From: Parafrigoribacterium_A soli
Lineage (GTDB): Bacteria; Actinomycetota; Actinomycetes; Actinomycetales; Microbacteriaceae
Direction of reading: 5' to 3'
Assembly: GCF_040227235.1 (NCBI RefSeq)
Contig: NZ_JBELNZ010000002.1
Span: 434,001-498,000, forward strand
Length of the DNA stretch: 64,000 bases
Part shown: positions 18,469 to 25,582 of the stretch, one piece after another
Numbering within the stretch: the stretch's first letter is position 1
How the letters are laid out: the number at the start of each line of letters is the position of its first letter
Position numbers and translations under genes: made by a program
Notes under the pieces: model-generated
What the model was told of the DNA's origin: nothing
The model's database searches: none
What the model saw: the letters and a program-made list of their open reading frames with translations, nothing else

Positions 18469-19392
18469 CTAGTCCGTCGTCACATCTTTGGTGGTCGCGG
18501 CGCGCGGCTTCGGCGCAGCCTTGGCAGCTGGTGCCTTCGGCGCCGGGGCCTTGGGCGTGGCCGGTGCCTTGGGTGTGGCGGGGGCCTTCGCTGCAGCCTG
18601 CGGCTTCGGCGTTGCGGCCTTCGGCTCTGCAGCCTTCGGCGCAGCGGCCGCGGGCTCTTCGGCCTTGGGTTCCTCGGCCTTGGCCAGCTCCGGCGTCGCC
18701 TCGGTGACTGGCTCTGCCGCCTTCGGTGTCGTCTGCGCCGGCGCGGCCTGCGCGGCGGCCGGAGCGGACTCGGTGGCCGCAGCAGGGGCATCCGCCGCAG
18801 CATCGCTCGATGCGTGCTCGCGCTCCTCGCGCGGCGGCTTGCTCGACGCACGCTTCGCATCCGTCTCGGCCTTGACCTCGGCCTTGGTCTTCAGTGGTCC
18901 GATGACCATGACCATGTTGCGACCGTCGATGGTAGGCGTCGACTCGACAGTGCCGAGCTCCGACACATCTTCTGCGAAGCGCTGCAGCAGGCGAACGCCC
19001 TGCTCGGGACGTGACTGCTCACGACCGCGGAACAGGATCATGGCCTTGACCTTGTCGCCGCCCTTGAGGAAGCCCTCGGCGCGCTTGCGCTTGGTCTCGT
19101 AGTCGTGAACATCGATCTTCAGACGGAAGCGAACCTCTTTGAGGATCGTGTTCGACTGGTTGCGCTTGGCCTCCTTGGCTTTCTGCGCAGTCTCGTACTT
19201 GAACTTGCCGAAATCCATGATCTTGGCCACGGGAGGCTTGGAATTGGGAGCTACCTCAACCAAATCCAGGTCGGCCTCCTGAGCGAGACGGATGGCGTCT
19301 TCAATGCGCACGACACCGACCTGCTCGCCGCCTGGGCCAACAAGTCGGACCTCCGGCACGCGGATACGGTCATTGGTACGGGGATCGCTGAT
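18469..19392 (-). CDS. infC: Translation initiation factor IF-3, ATC start, long C-terminal tail
   Basis: Keeps ribosomal subunits apart and checks the start codon. 307 residues if started at ATC 19392: AGAGGAG lies 6 nt upstream, an in-frame stop is close by, and the residues after it (SDPRTNDRIRVPEVRL) match the conserved IF-3 N-terminus. The only later option, GTG 19359, has no ribosome-binding site and cuts into the conserved region. IF3-N spans about 5-80 and IF3-C about 90-178. After that come about 120 residues rich in Ala, Pro, Lys, Glu and Thr, beyond the usual length of about 180. Non-AUG infC starts allow autoregulation in E. coli. Confidence 0.95.
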   Translation of the reverse strand: MSDPRTNDRIRVPEVRLVGPGGEQVGVVRIEDAIRLAQEADLDLVEVAPNSKPPVAKIMDFGKFKYETAQKAKEAKRNQSNTILKEVRFRLKIDVHDYETKRKRAEGFLKGGDKVKAMILFRGREQSRPEQGVRLLQRFAEDVSELGTVESTPTIDGRNMVMVIGPLKTKAEVKAETDAKRASSKPPREEREHASSDAAADAPAAATESAPAAAQAAPAQTTPKAAEPVTEATPELAKAEEPKAEEPAAAAPKAAEPKAATPKPQAAAKAPATPKAPATPKAPAPKAPAAKAAPKPRAATTKDVTTD

Positions 19393-19680
19393 GCGTTTCT
19401 CCTCTAATACTCAGCAGTCGCAGCCAGCGGACGACGGATGTCGTGCCGGGGACGAGAGGAGGAGATCACGCGCCGGGTCATGTGCTTTCGCCATAACCGG
19501 CACGGCACCCTTGACTACCCGCGGACACCTTCGTGACCGCGGGCGGGGCACCAACAACCCGGTAACCTTTTATTGAGCTGAAACAACAGCTGCAACCGGC
19601 GGTAAGCGCGGGTGGGAGAATCTCCACTTTCGTTTCGAGACCATGAGGCCTCGAAGCCGTCGCTAAGTCTAACAGAGGAA
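19393..19680 (-). promoter_or_regulatory. Long 5' leader of infC-rpmI-rplT
   Basis: About 290 bp with no gene on this strand. It contains a hairpin with 7-bp arms CCCGCGG (19518-19524) and CCGCGGG (19537-19543) plus an inner CAC/GTG stem. A promoter-like TTAGACTTAG palindrome lies near 19663-19673 and could serve both this operon and the divergent DUF1844 gene. Ribosomal protein operons often carry such autoregulatory leaders; here that is inferred. Confidence 0.4.
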
Positions 19681-19685
19681 GAACC

Positions 19686-20069
19686 ATGAGCGACACCGGT
19701 CATAATCACCCCGAGGAACCGGGATCGCCCGTTACGGGATACTCGGATGCGGAGGCGGCTCGCGACATCGCGGACGTGCCAGCCGTGGAGGTCATCAACA
19801 CGGTCGCCGTGCACCTGCTCAGCGCCGCCGCGGTGAAGTGCGGGCTCGCCGACGACCCAGAAAACCAGCTCGACCTCGATGAGGCACGCAAGCTCATCAA
19901 CGCCATGGCCGGCCTCGTGACCGCGAGCGCCGCCGACCTCGGAGACCACCACGCCCGCGCCCTGCGTGACGGGCTGCGCTCGGTGCAGCTCGCCTTCCGC
20001 GAGGCATCGCCGTACCCGGATGCGCCTGGGGAGGGTGCGGGGGAAAAGTGGACGGGGCCGGTTAACTAG
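19686..20069 (+). CDS. DUF1844 family protein
   Basis: 127 residues, soluble and acidic, no signal peptide. The core VEVINTVAVHLLSAAAVKCGL followed by LDLDEARKLINAMAGLV and the terminal HHARALRDGLRSVQLAFRE match the DUF1844 family, which in actinobacteria sits beside infC and has no assigned function. ATG 19686 follows AGAGGAAG by 4-5 nt. Divergent from infC and convergent with the SseB-like gene, separated by a very long hairpin. Confidence 0.88.
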   Translation: MSDTGHNHPEEPGSPVTGYSDAEAARDIADVPAVEVINTVAVHLLSAAAVKCGLADDPENQLDLDEARKLINAMAGLVTASAADLGDHHARALRDGLRSVQLAFREASPYPDAPGEGAGEKWTGPVN

Positions 20070-20078
20070 CTCGGGGTA

Positions 20079-20150
20079 CTGGGGACAATGGCGGCCGGGC
20101 TCCGCCCATGGAGGCCCACCACACCCCCGCCCGGCCACCATTGTCCCCAG
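20079..20150. terminator. Long perfect hairpin between convergent genes
   Basis: CTGGGGACAATGG (20079-20091) pairs with its complement at 20138-20150, and after one mismatch GGCCGGGC (20093-20100) pairs with GCCCGGCC (20129-20136). That makes 21 paired positions around a 28-nt loop. No T-run on either side. Its place between convergent genes suggests a shared terminator or mRNA end protector; the size is more like a repeat element. Confidence 0.6.
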
Positions 20151-20197
20151 CACGGTAGTTACGTCGGCTAAAGGGCGAAAAGCGAAAGGACGCCCCG

Positions 20198-20998
20198 TCA
20201 GGCGGGGACGAGCTTCAGGGCCAGGGAGTCTACGCGGGCGGCTATCAGGGTGCTCTCGGCCCAGCCCTGCTGCAGGCGGGCGAGCAGGGCATCCAGGGAC
20301 TGCTGGTCAAGACCAGGAGCGAGCGCCAGGGTCACGATGAGTTCCGGTCCGGCCATGCGTGCATCCGGATCGCCCGGCGCCAATTCGATGCGGGCTACGG
20401 CAGGCTCCTGCGCGGCAGAGGCCATGAACGCGTCGAGCACTTCCGGGTCCAGGTAACTCGGGATCCACTCGTGCGACTGCGCGATCGCCCACAGCGCGGG
20501 ACGGCGGATGACGAACTCCGTCTCCGACGTCGGGTCGAGCACGACGACATCCGTCTGCTCGCTCGCGGCGGCCAGGGCAACGCGGGCGGCATCCGCCGGT
20601 ACTGGCCTCGCCTTCGCATTCCACGTGCTCATAGCCGCTACGGAGCTGAACACGGGGAGTACGTCCCGGCCATCCGGCCCCGCGACGGTGACGATCGACA
20701 GTTCCGCGCTCTTGTCGACGACGTGTCCATGGGCACCGATGCCCGACTCTCCGAGGGCGGCGACGAGCGGGATCAGAAGCCGGGACTGAGTGAGGGCGGC
20801 AATGACCGACTGCTCTCCCCCGTCGCCCGCGCGGAATCGTGCGATCGCCTGCATGAGTGCTTCGGGTGCCGAGCCATCATCGTTGGAGGAGTGCTCCTGC
20901 TCGAAGTGGCGGCCCTCCCACGGCACACCGGCCGAATCCGTTCCAGGGTGTGGAACCTGCGCGGCCCCGTCGGGCCCGCCGTGCGAATGCTCCGACAT
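20198..20998 (-). CDS. SseB-family protein
   Basis: 266 residues. The segment from about 50 to 180 (ALMQAIARFRAGDGGEQSVI, RLLIPLVAALGE, GRDVLPVFSSVAAMSTWN) resembles the SseB N-terminal domain, found in many actinobacterial proteins of unknown role. An acidic, flexible first 40 residues contain HGGPDGAAQ. Start ATG 20998 shares a base with the priA stop (TGATG), so it is translated with the histidine genes. No enzymatic motif visible; a link to histidine synthesis is only positional. Confidence 0.8.
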   Translation of the reverse strand: MSEHSHGGPDGAAQVPHPGTDSAGVPWEGRHFEQEHSSNDDGSAPEALMQAIARFRAGDGGEQSVIAALTQSRLLIPLVAALGESGIGAHGHVVDKSAELSIVTVAGPDGRDVLPVFSSVAAMSTWNAKARPVPADAARVALAAASEQTDVVVLDPTSETEFVIRRPALWAIAQSHEWIPSYLDPEVLDAFMASAAQEPAVARIELAPGDPDARMAGPELIVTLALAPGLDQQSLDALLARLQQGWAESTLIAARVDSLALKLVPA

Positions 20999-21744
20999 CA
21001 GTCGCTGGCGACGTCCAGCGCCTCGGGCAGCGTGAAGGCCTTGGCGTAGAGCGCCTTGCCGACGATTGCGCCCTCGACACCGAAGCGCACCAGTTCGCGC
21101 AATTCGGCGATGTCGTCGAGGCTCGAGATGCCACCGGAGGCGATCACCGGCTTGTCGGTGCGGTCGGCTACCTCACGGAGCAGCTGGAGGTTCGGTCCCT
21201 GCAGGGTACCGTCCTTCGTCACGTCGGTGACGACGTAACGGCAGCAGCCGGCGGCCTCGAGCCGGTCCATCACCTGGTAAAGGTCGCCGCCATCCTTCGT
21301 CCAGCCGCGCGCAGCCAGTGTCGTGCCGCGAACGTCGAGTCCGACGGCGATGGCCTCGCCGTATTCGGAGATGACGTGGGACGCCCACTCGGGGTTCTCG
21401 AGCGCCGCGGTGCCGAGGTTGATGCGCTTCGCACCGGTCGCGAGTGCAGCCTCAAGCGTCTCGTCGTCGCGGATGCCACCCGACAGTTCGACATTGACGC
21501 CCCGCGCCTGCTTGATGACGCGCTTGATCACCGCCTGGTTGTTTCCGCGCCCGAAAGCCGCATCGAGGTCGACGAGGTGGATCCACTCTGCACCCTGGTC
21601 TACCCAGTCGGCCGCGGCATCCACCGGGTCGCCGTAGCTGGTCTCGCTGCCCGCCTCGCCCTGCGTGAGGCGAACGGCCTTGCCGCCAGCAATATCCACG
21701 GCGGGCAGGAGGACGAGGGCGGGGGCCTTGTTGAACTCGCTCAT
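20998..21744 (-). CDS. priA: Phosphoribosyl isomerase, HisA/TrpF bifunctional type
   Basis: 248 residues, (beta-alpha)8 barrel. In actinobacteria this enzyme isomerises ProFAR (histidine) and PRA (tryptophan), replacing TrpF. LLPAVDIAGGKAVRLTQGE carries the first catalytic Asp, and VTDVTKDGTLQGPN the second Asp with DGT; SGGIRDDE and ASGGISS bind phosphates. ATG 21744 was preferred over TTG 21774 because homology starts there and the latter lies in the hisH stop. Part of hisC-B-H-priA. Dual function follows from family knowledge; no trpF is in the window. Confidence 0.94.
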   Translation of the reverse strand: MSEFNKAPALVLLPAVDIAGGKAVRLTQGEAGSETSYGDPVDAAADWVDQGAEWIHLVDLDAAFGRGNNQAVIKRVIKQARGVNVELSGGIRDDETLEAALATGAKRINLGTAALENPEWASHVISEYGEAIAVGLDVRGTTLAARGWTKDGGDLYQVMDRLEAAGCCRYVVTDVTKDGTLQGPNLQLLREVADRTDKPVIASGGISSLDDIAELRELVRFGVEGAIVGKALYAKAFTLPEALDVASD

Positions 21745-21770
21745 GGGTGTCTTTTCTCGTGAGGTGGGAA

Positions 21771-22412
21771 TCAATAGCTACTCAGGCTTGCGATCCAGTT
21801 GCCCAGCAACCGGATGCCAGGGGCCCCGGATTTCTCCGGGTGGAACTGGGTGGCAGCCAGGGGTCCGTTCTCGACGGCCGCGAGGAAGCGCGATCCGTGG
21901 GTCGCCCAGGTGAGGCTCGGCCGGGCGAAGGTCCCACTCGCCTCAAGGCTCCATTGCTGCGCAGCGTACGAGTGTACGAAGTAGAACCGCTCGTCCGCAA
22001 TTCGGTCGAACAGGACGGAACCCTCCGGCGCTTCGACCGTGTTCCATCCCATGTGCGGCAGGACGGGCGCCTCGAGCTCGGTGACGGTTCCCGGCCACTG
22101 ACCAAGGCCCTCCGTCGTCACGCCACCCTCAATGCCACGTTCGAAGAAGACCTGCATGCCCGCACAGATGCCGAGCACGGGCCGTCCCCCGGCCAGTCGC
22201 CTGTCGATGAGCTCCGCCGCGGCGACCGGGGCGAGGCGTTCCATGACGGCCGCGAAGGCGCCGACTCCGGGCACCACGAGACCATCGGCCTCGAGGATGC
22301 GCGCACGATCCGCGCTCAACTCGACGCGAGCACCGGCGGCCTCGAGAGCCTTCGCTGCCGAGTGAACATTGCCGCTGCCGTAGTCGAGGACCACGACGGA
22401 TGGAGAGGTCAC
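21771..22412 (-). CDS. hisH: Imidazole glycerol phosphate synthase, glutaminase subunit
   Basis: 213 residues, class I glutamine amidotransferase that feeds ammonia to HisF. The nucleophile Cys is in GICAGMQVFFERG, where GICLGMQ is more usual, so Ala replaces Leu. The His of the triad is in TQFHPEKSG. VVLDYGSGNVHSAAKALE is the typical N-terminus. Two bp after hisB. Its partner hisF is not in the window. Confidence 0.96.
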   Translation of the reverse strand: MTSPSVVVLDYGSGNVHSAAKALEAAGARVELSADRARILEADGLVVPGVGAFAAVMERLAPVAAAELIDRRLAGGRPVLGICAGMQVFFERGIEGGVTTEGLGQWPGTVTELEAPVLPHMGWNTVEAPEGSVLFDRIADERFYFVHSYAAQQWSLEASGTFARPSLTWATHGSRFLAAVENGPLAATQFHPEKSGAPGIRLLGNWIASLSSY

Positions 22413-22414
22413 GA

Positions 22415-23020
22415 CTACAGAGCACCCTTGGTCGACGGGATGCCGCTGACGCGAGCATCCGGAGCGACGGCCTGACGGAACGCGCGTGCGAAGGCCTTGA
22501 ACTCCGCCTCGGCGATGTGGTGCGGATCGCGACCGCCCAGGACCGTGACGTGCACCGTGAGTCCCGCATTGAACGTGATGGCCTCGAACACGTGACGAAC
22601 CATCGACCCCGTGAAGTGGCCACCGATGAGGTGGTACTGAAAGCCGTCGGGCTCTCCCGTGTGCACGAGGTACGGCCTCCCGGAGACGTCGACGACGGCC
22701 TGCACGAGAGCCTCATCGAGCGGCACGAGTGCATCGCCGAACCGCGCAATACCCGCCTTGTCTCCGAGCGCCTCGCGAATCGCCTTGCCCAGCACGATGC
22801 CGATGTCTTCGACCGTGTGGTGCACGTCGATATCCGTGTCACCGCTCGCCTTGACCGTGAGGTCGACCAGCGAGTGCTTCGCGAACGCGGTGAGAAGGTG
22901 ATCGAAGAAAGGCACCGAAGAATCGATGCTCGATACGCCCGTGCCATCGAGGTTGATCGAGAGGTCGATGTTCGACTCGCTCGTCTCGCGCTTCAACTGG
23001 GCAACGCGTTGTGCGGTCAT
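22415..23020 (-). CDS. hisB: Imidazoleglycerol-phosphate dehydratase
   Basis: 201 residues, monofunctional (no phosphatase domain). Removes water from imidazoleglycerol phosphate using two Mn ions. The metal-binding repeats are DVHHTVEDIGI and the later family repeat around EAEFKAFARAF; FFDHLLTAFAKHS is also typical. Overlaps hisC by 4 bp. Sixth step of histidine synthesis. Confidence 0.97.
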   Translation of the reverse strand: MTAQRVAQLKRETSESNIDLSINLDGTGVSSIDSSVPFFDHLLTAFAKHSLVDLTVKASGDTDIDVHHTVEDIGIVLGKAIREALGDKAGIARFGDALVPLDEALVQAVVDVSGRPYLVHTGEPDGFQYHLIGGHFTGSMVRHVFEAITFNAGLTVHVTVLGGRDPHHIAEAEFKAFARAFRQAVAPDARVSGIPSTKGAL

Positions 23021-24093
23021 CGTTCAATCCTAGCCAGCGCGTCGAGGAACGCCGTCGTCTCGGCCTCCGTGCCCGCGCTCACGCGCAGGCAGTTCGGAAT
23101 GCCGACGTCTCGGATGAGAATTCCCTGCTCGAGAAGCGCCTCGAAGAGTGCGTGAGGATCGTCGACCCCGCCGAACAGCACGAAGTTCGACCAGCTGCGC
23201 CACACCGGGTACCCGAGTCGCGGCAGTTCGACGAGCAGGCGGTCGCGCTGTGCCTTGATGTCATCGACCACGGCGAGCAACTCGGATGCGTGCGCGAGCG
23301 CCGCGGTCGCGGCGGCCTGCGTGAGCGCTGAGAGGTGATAGGGCAGGCGCACGAGACGGACCGCATCCGTCACAGCCGGGTCGGCGGCGAAGTAACCGAG
23401 CCTGGCACCGGCGAAGGCAAAGGCCTTGCTCATCGTGCGGGAGACGACCAGCCGTTCGCGGCCCTCGAGGAGGGTGAGTGCGGTCTGCTGCGGGTCGGGA
23501 GTGAACTCCGCGTAGGCCTCGTCAACGATGACGATGCCGCGGCTGGCGTCGTACGCGGCCTCGATCGTCTCGAGCGACAGCGGCGTGCCGGTCGGGTTGT
23601 TCGGCGAGCAGAGAATGACCAGATCCGGGTCGGTCTCACGGATGCTGCGCACAACCGTCTCCGGAGAGAGTTCAAAGTCGGCGTCACGCTGGCCTTCTAC
23701 CCAGGCAGTGCCGGTACCTGCCGCGAGGATCGGGTACATCGAGTAGGTGGGCGGGAAGCCGAGGATGCTGCGGCCGGGTCCGCCGAAGGCCTGCAGCAGT
23801 TGCTGCAGCACCTCGTTGGAACCGTTCGCGGCCCAGATGTTGTCGCGGCTGAGGCCGTGACCCAGGTATGCGGCGAGACTCTCTCGGAGCGTGACGAACT
23901 CCCGATCCGGGTAACGGTTCAGCTTCAGCGTCGCGGCGGCCACCGCTTCGACGACGTCTCGCGCCACCGGCTCCGGGATGCCGTGGCTGTTCTCGTTGAC
24001 ATTGAGCGCAACGCGCACGGGCTGCTGAGGCGCGCCGTATGGCGCTTTTCCTCGAAGGTCGTCACGAAGGGGTAGGTCGGAGAGTGAAGCCAC
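23017..24093 (-). CDS. hisC: Histidinol-phosphate aminotransferase
   Basis: About 358 residues, fold-type I PLP enzyme; transfers the amino group to imidazole acetol phosphate. NVNENSHGIPEPV, NGSNEVLQQLLQAFGGPG, FPPTYSMY and the Schiff-base Lys in SRTMSKAFAFAGARLGY are present. Two GTG codons lie in a row (24096, 24093). TACAGT (24100-24105) ends 6 nt before the second, so a leaderless start there is favoured. First gene of hisC-B-H-priA-sseB; hisD is not next to it as in many relatives. Confidence 0.95.
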   Translation of the reverse strand: MASLSDLPLRDDLRGKAPYGAPQQPVRVALNVNENSHGIPEPVARDVVEAVAAATLKLNRYPDREFVTLRESLAAYLGHGLSRDNIWAANGSNEVLQQLLQAFGGPGRSILGFPPTYSMYPILAAGTGTAWVEGQRDADFELSPETVVRSIRETDPDLVILCSPNNPTGTPLSLETIEAAYDASRGIVIVDEAYAEFTPDPQQTALTLLEGRERLVVSRTMSKAFAFAGARLGYFAADPAVTDAVRLVRLPYHLSALTQAAATAALAHASELLAVVDDIKAQRDRLLVELPRLGYPVWRSWSNFVLFGGVDDPHALFEALLEQGILIRDVGIPNCLRVSAGTEAETTAFLDALARIER

Positions 24094-24099
24094 CACAGA

Positions 24100-24105
24100 A
24101 CTGTA
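24100..24105 (-). promoter_or_regulatory. -10 element, leaderless hisC
   Basis: TACAGT, 6-nt spacer to GTG 24093, no ribosome-binding site. Confidence 0.55.
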
Positions 24106-24141
24106 CTAGCCCATTACTGCGCGGCAGGAACGTGTGACGGA

Positions 24142-24579
24142 CTACCGCGAGTACCGCGCGGGAATCGCGAGGCGTTCGCCTGCCTGCACGTCTGCGCTGG
24201 AGAGCTGGTTCAGGTGGACGATCTCGGAGACGACATCGCGCGGGTCTGCTGACGGCGCAACGGTCTCAGCGACCTGCCACAGCGACTCCCCCGCGCTCAC
24301 CGTGACGTACTGCAGTTGACCACCCGCAGTGTCGGTGGCGATGGCGATTCCTCCATTGAGCGCGAAGGCCATGGCCGCTGCGACGAGGGGGAAGGCAACG
24401 AGAAACACCAGCACACGGCGACCACGTCGCGTGAGACGCAGCCGCGGCGCCGTCTGGCGGGCATCACGGTCGCGGGCTTGGCCATACGGCGCGGTGCGGT
24501 GCAGTGCGGTTCCGTACAGTGCGGTTCCGTGCAGTGTGGATCCGTGCAGTGCGGATCCGTGCAGTGTTGCTGTGCTCAT
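24142..24579 (-). CDS. LysM-domain membrane protein, probable SOS-linked division regulator
   Basis: 145 residues: a cytoplasmic tail with five-residue repeats (LHGSA, LHGST, LHGTA, LYGTA), a basic stretch, one membrane helix at about 65-88, then an outside LysM domain starting YVTVSAGESLWQVAE and ending ERLAIPARYSR. LysM binds peptidoglycan. Start ATG 24579 follows GGAGG at 7 nt; a longer frame upstream lacks support. The position, divergent from lexA with a LexA box, is that of mycobacterial Rv2719c and corynebacterial DivS, which slow division during DNA damage. The same role here is inferred. Confidence 0.82.
   Translation of the reverse strand: MSTATLHGSALHGSTLHGTALYGTALHRTAPYGQARDRDARQTAPRLRLTRRGRRVLVFLVAFPLVAAAMAFALNGGIAIATDTAGGQLQYVTVSAGESLWQVAETVAPSADPRDVVSEIVHLNQLSSADVQAGERLAIPARYSR
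24497..24571. repeat. Tandem 15-bp repeats in LysM gene
   Basis: Five consecutive units of the form CCGTGCAGTGCGGTT (24497, 24512, 24527, 24542, 24557), with a weaker sixth at 24482. The period is a multiple of three and codes for the five-residue repeats, so unit number can change without frameshift. Confidence 0.85.
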
Positions 24580-24601
24580 TGCCTTACCTCCTGAGAGATT
24601 C

Positions 24602-24635
24602 CGTATCCGACGCTCGGCCGGGAGCGCCGGATACG
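24602..24635. promoter_or_regulatory. Inverted repeat at the LysM gene promoter
   Basis: CGTATCCG (24602-24609) and CGGATACG (24628-24635), with CGCTC and GAGCG inside and a 6-nt centre. It overlaps the likely transcription start and lies between the LexA box and the ribosome-binding site. It may be an operator for a second regulator or an mRNA leader hairpin. Confidence 0.45.
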
Positions 24636-24660
24636 AAGCTATGTTCCGAACATACATTCG
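24636..24660 (-). promoter_or_regulatory. LexA box and -10 of the LysM gene
   Basis: CGAACATACATTCG (24647-24660) fits the actinobacterial SOS consensus CGAACrnryGTTyG in all but one position. TAGCTT (24636-24641) is placed as a -10 just downstream on the minus strand, so bound LexA would block the promoter. Confidence 0.8.
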
Positions 24661-24719
24661 ATTTACGCCACATTCAAGCATTACTTTCGAACTCCCTTAC
24701 CTGAGAACCGCGACACACT

Positions 24720-24759
24720 CGAATACATGTTTGTCTATCGCCCGATCTGCGGATACAGT
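24720..24759 (+). promoter_or_regulatory. LexA box and promoter of lexA
   Basis: CGAATACATGTTTG (24720-24733) fits the SOS consensus with one mismatch. It overlaps the -35 TTGTCT (24731-24736), which is 17 bp from the -10 TACAGT (24754-24759). This is a textbook autorepressed promoter, with a leader of about 50 nt to the lexA ATG. Confidence 0.82.
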
Positions 24760-24816
24760 TTCGATTGTCTGGAGACAGCACACCAGCCACCACCGACATT
24801 GGAAAGCAGGCCTGAG

Positions 24817-25533
24817 ATGGACGAGCTCGACACGGAGCGATCAAAGTCCGAGGGGTCGGCCCAGGTGCCCGGTCAGGCGAAGGGCGGCACTCGCAGGCGG
24901 AAGAGCCTCAGCGACAAGCAGATCGCCATCCTGGAGACCATTCAGCGCGCTGTGTCGACGCACGGATACCCGCCGAGCATGCGGGAGATCGGTGACGCGG
25001 TGGGTCTCTCCTCGCTCTCAAGCGTCACTCACCAGCTCAACCAGTTGGAACTCAGCGGCTACCTGCGACGTGACCCGAACCGACCTCGGGCGCTCGAGGT
25101 TCTGATCGAGCTCGAACCGTCTGGCGGCGTTGTTTCCGACAATCCGACGCCCGTCGGTGACGCCGCGATGGTGCCGCTCGTCGGCCGCATCGCCGCAGGC
25201 ATCCCGATCACCGCAGAACAGCAGGTGGACGAGGTCTTCCCCATTCCGCGCCAGCTCGTCGGCAAGGGCGACCTCTTCATGCTCAAGGTGGTGGGCGACT
25301 CGATGATCGACGCGGCAATCTGTGACGGAGACTGGATCGTCGTGCGCCAGCAGAAGACGGCAGAGAACGGCGATATCGTCGCCGCGATGCTCGACGAAGA
25401 GGCGACGGTCAAGGTGTTCCAGCAGCGTGACGGCCACACCTGGCTGCTCCCGCGCAACAGCGCATTCGCGCCGATCCTGGGCGACTATGCCGAGCTTCTC
25501 GGCAAGGTCGTGGCGGTGCTGCGCGCCGTCTAG
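24817..25533 (+). CDS. lexA: SOS repressor LexA
   Basis: 238 residues from ATG 24817. A longer frame from 24727 would start inside the LexA box and is rejected. N-terminal winged helix (YPPSMREIGDAVGLSS), Ala127-Gly128 self-cleavage site in RIAAGIPI, catalytic Ser162 in GDSMID and Lys199 in ATVKVF. On RecA activation it cleaves itself and frees SOS genes; recA and the divergent LysM gene in this window have matching boxes. The first 25 residues are a polar extension common in actinobacteria. Confidence 0.98.
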   Translation: MDELDTERSKSEGSAQVPGQAKGGTRRRKSLSDKQIAILETIQRAVSTHGYPPSMREIGDAVGLSSLSSVTHQLNQLELSGYLRRDPNRPRALEVLIELEPSGGVVSDNPTPVGDAAMVPLVGRIAAGIPITAEQQVDEVFPIPRQLVGKGDLFMLKVVGDSMIDAAICDGDWIVVRQQKTAENGDIVAAMLDEEATVKVFQQRDGHTWLLPRNSAFAPILGDYAELLGKVVAVLRAV

Positions 25534-25582
25534 GAAGCCGCAATCCGGGACCGGGCGCCTGGACCGATACCGGCTGCAGGAC

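Noticed and set aside
19357..19359. GTG as the infC start
   Set aside because: No ribosome-binding site, and it removes conserved IF-3 residues; ATC 19392 fits better.
24482..24571. CRISPR-like array
   Set aside because: Units of 15 bp follow directly without spacers and code in frame; a tandem repeat, not CRISPR.
25534..25582. Terminator between convergent lexA and hflX
   Set aside because: C/G-rich but I find no stem longer than about 4-5 bp.
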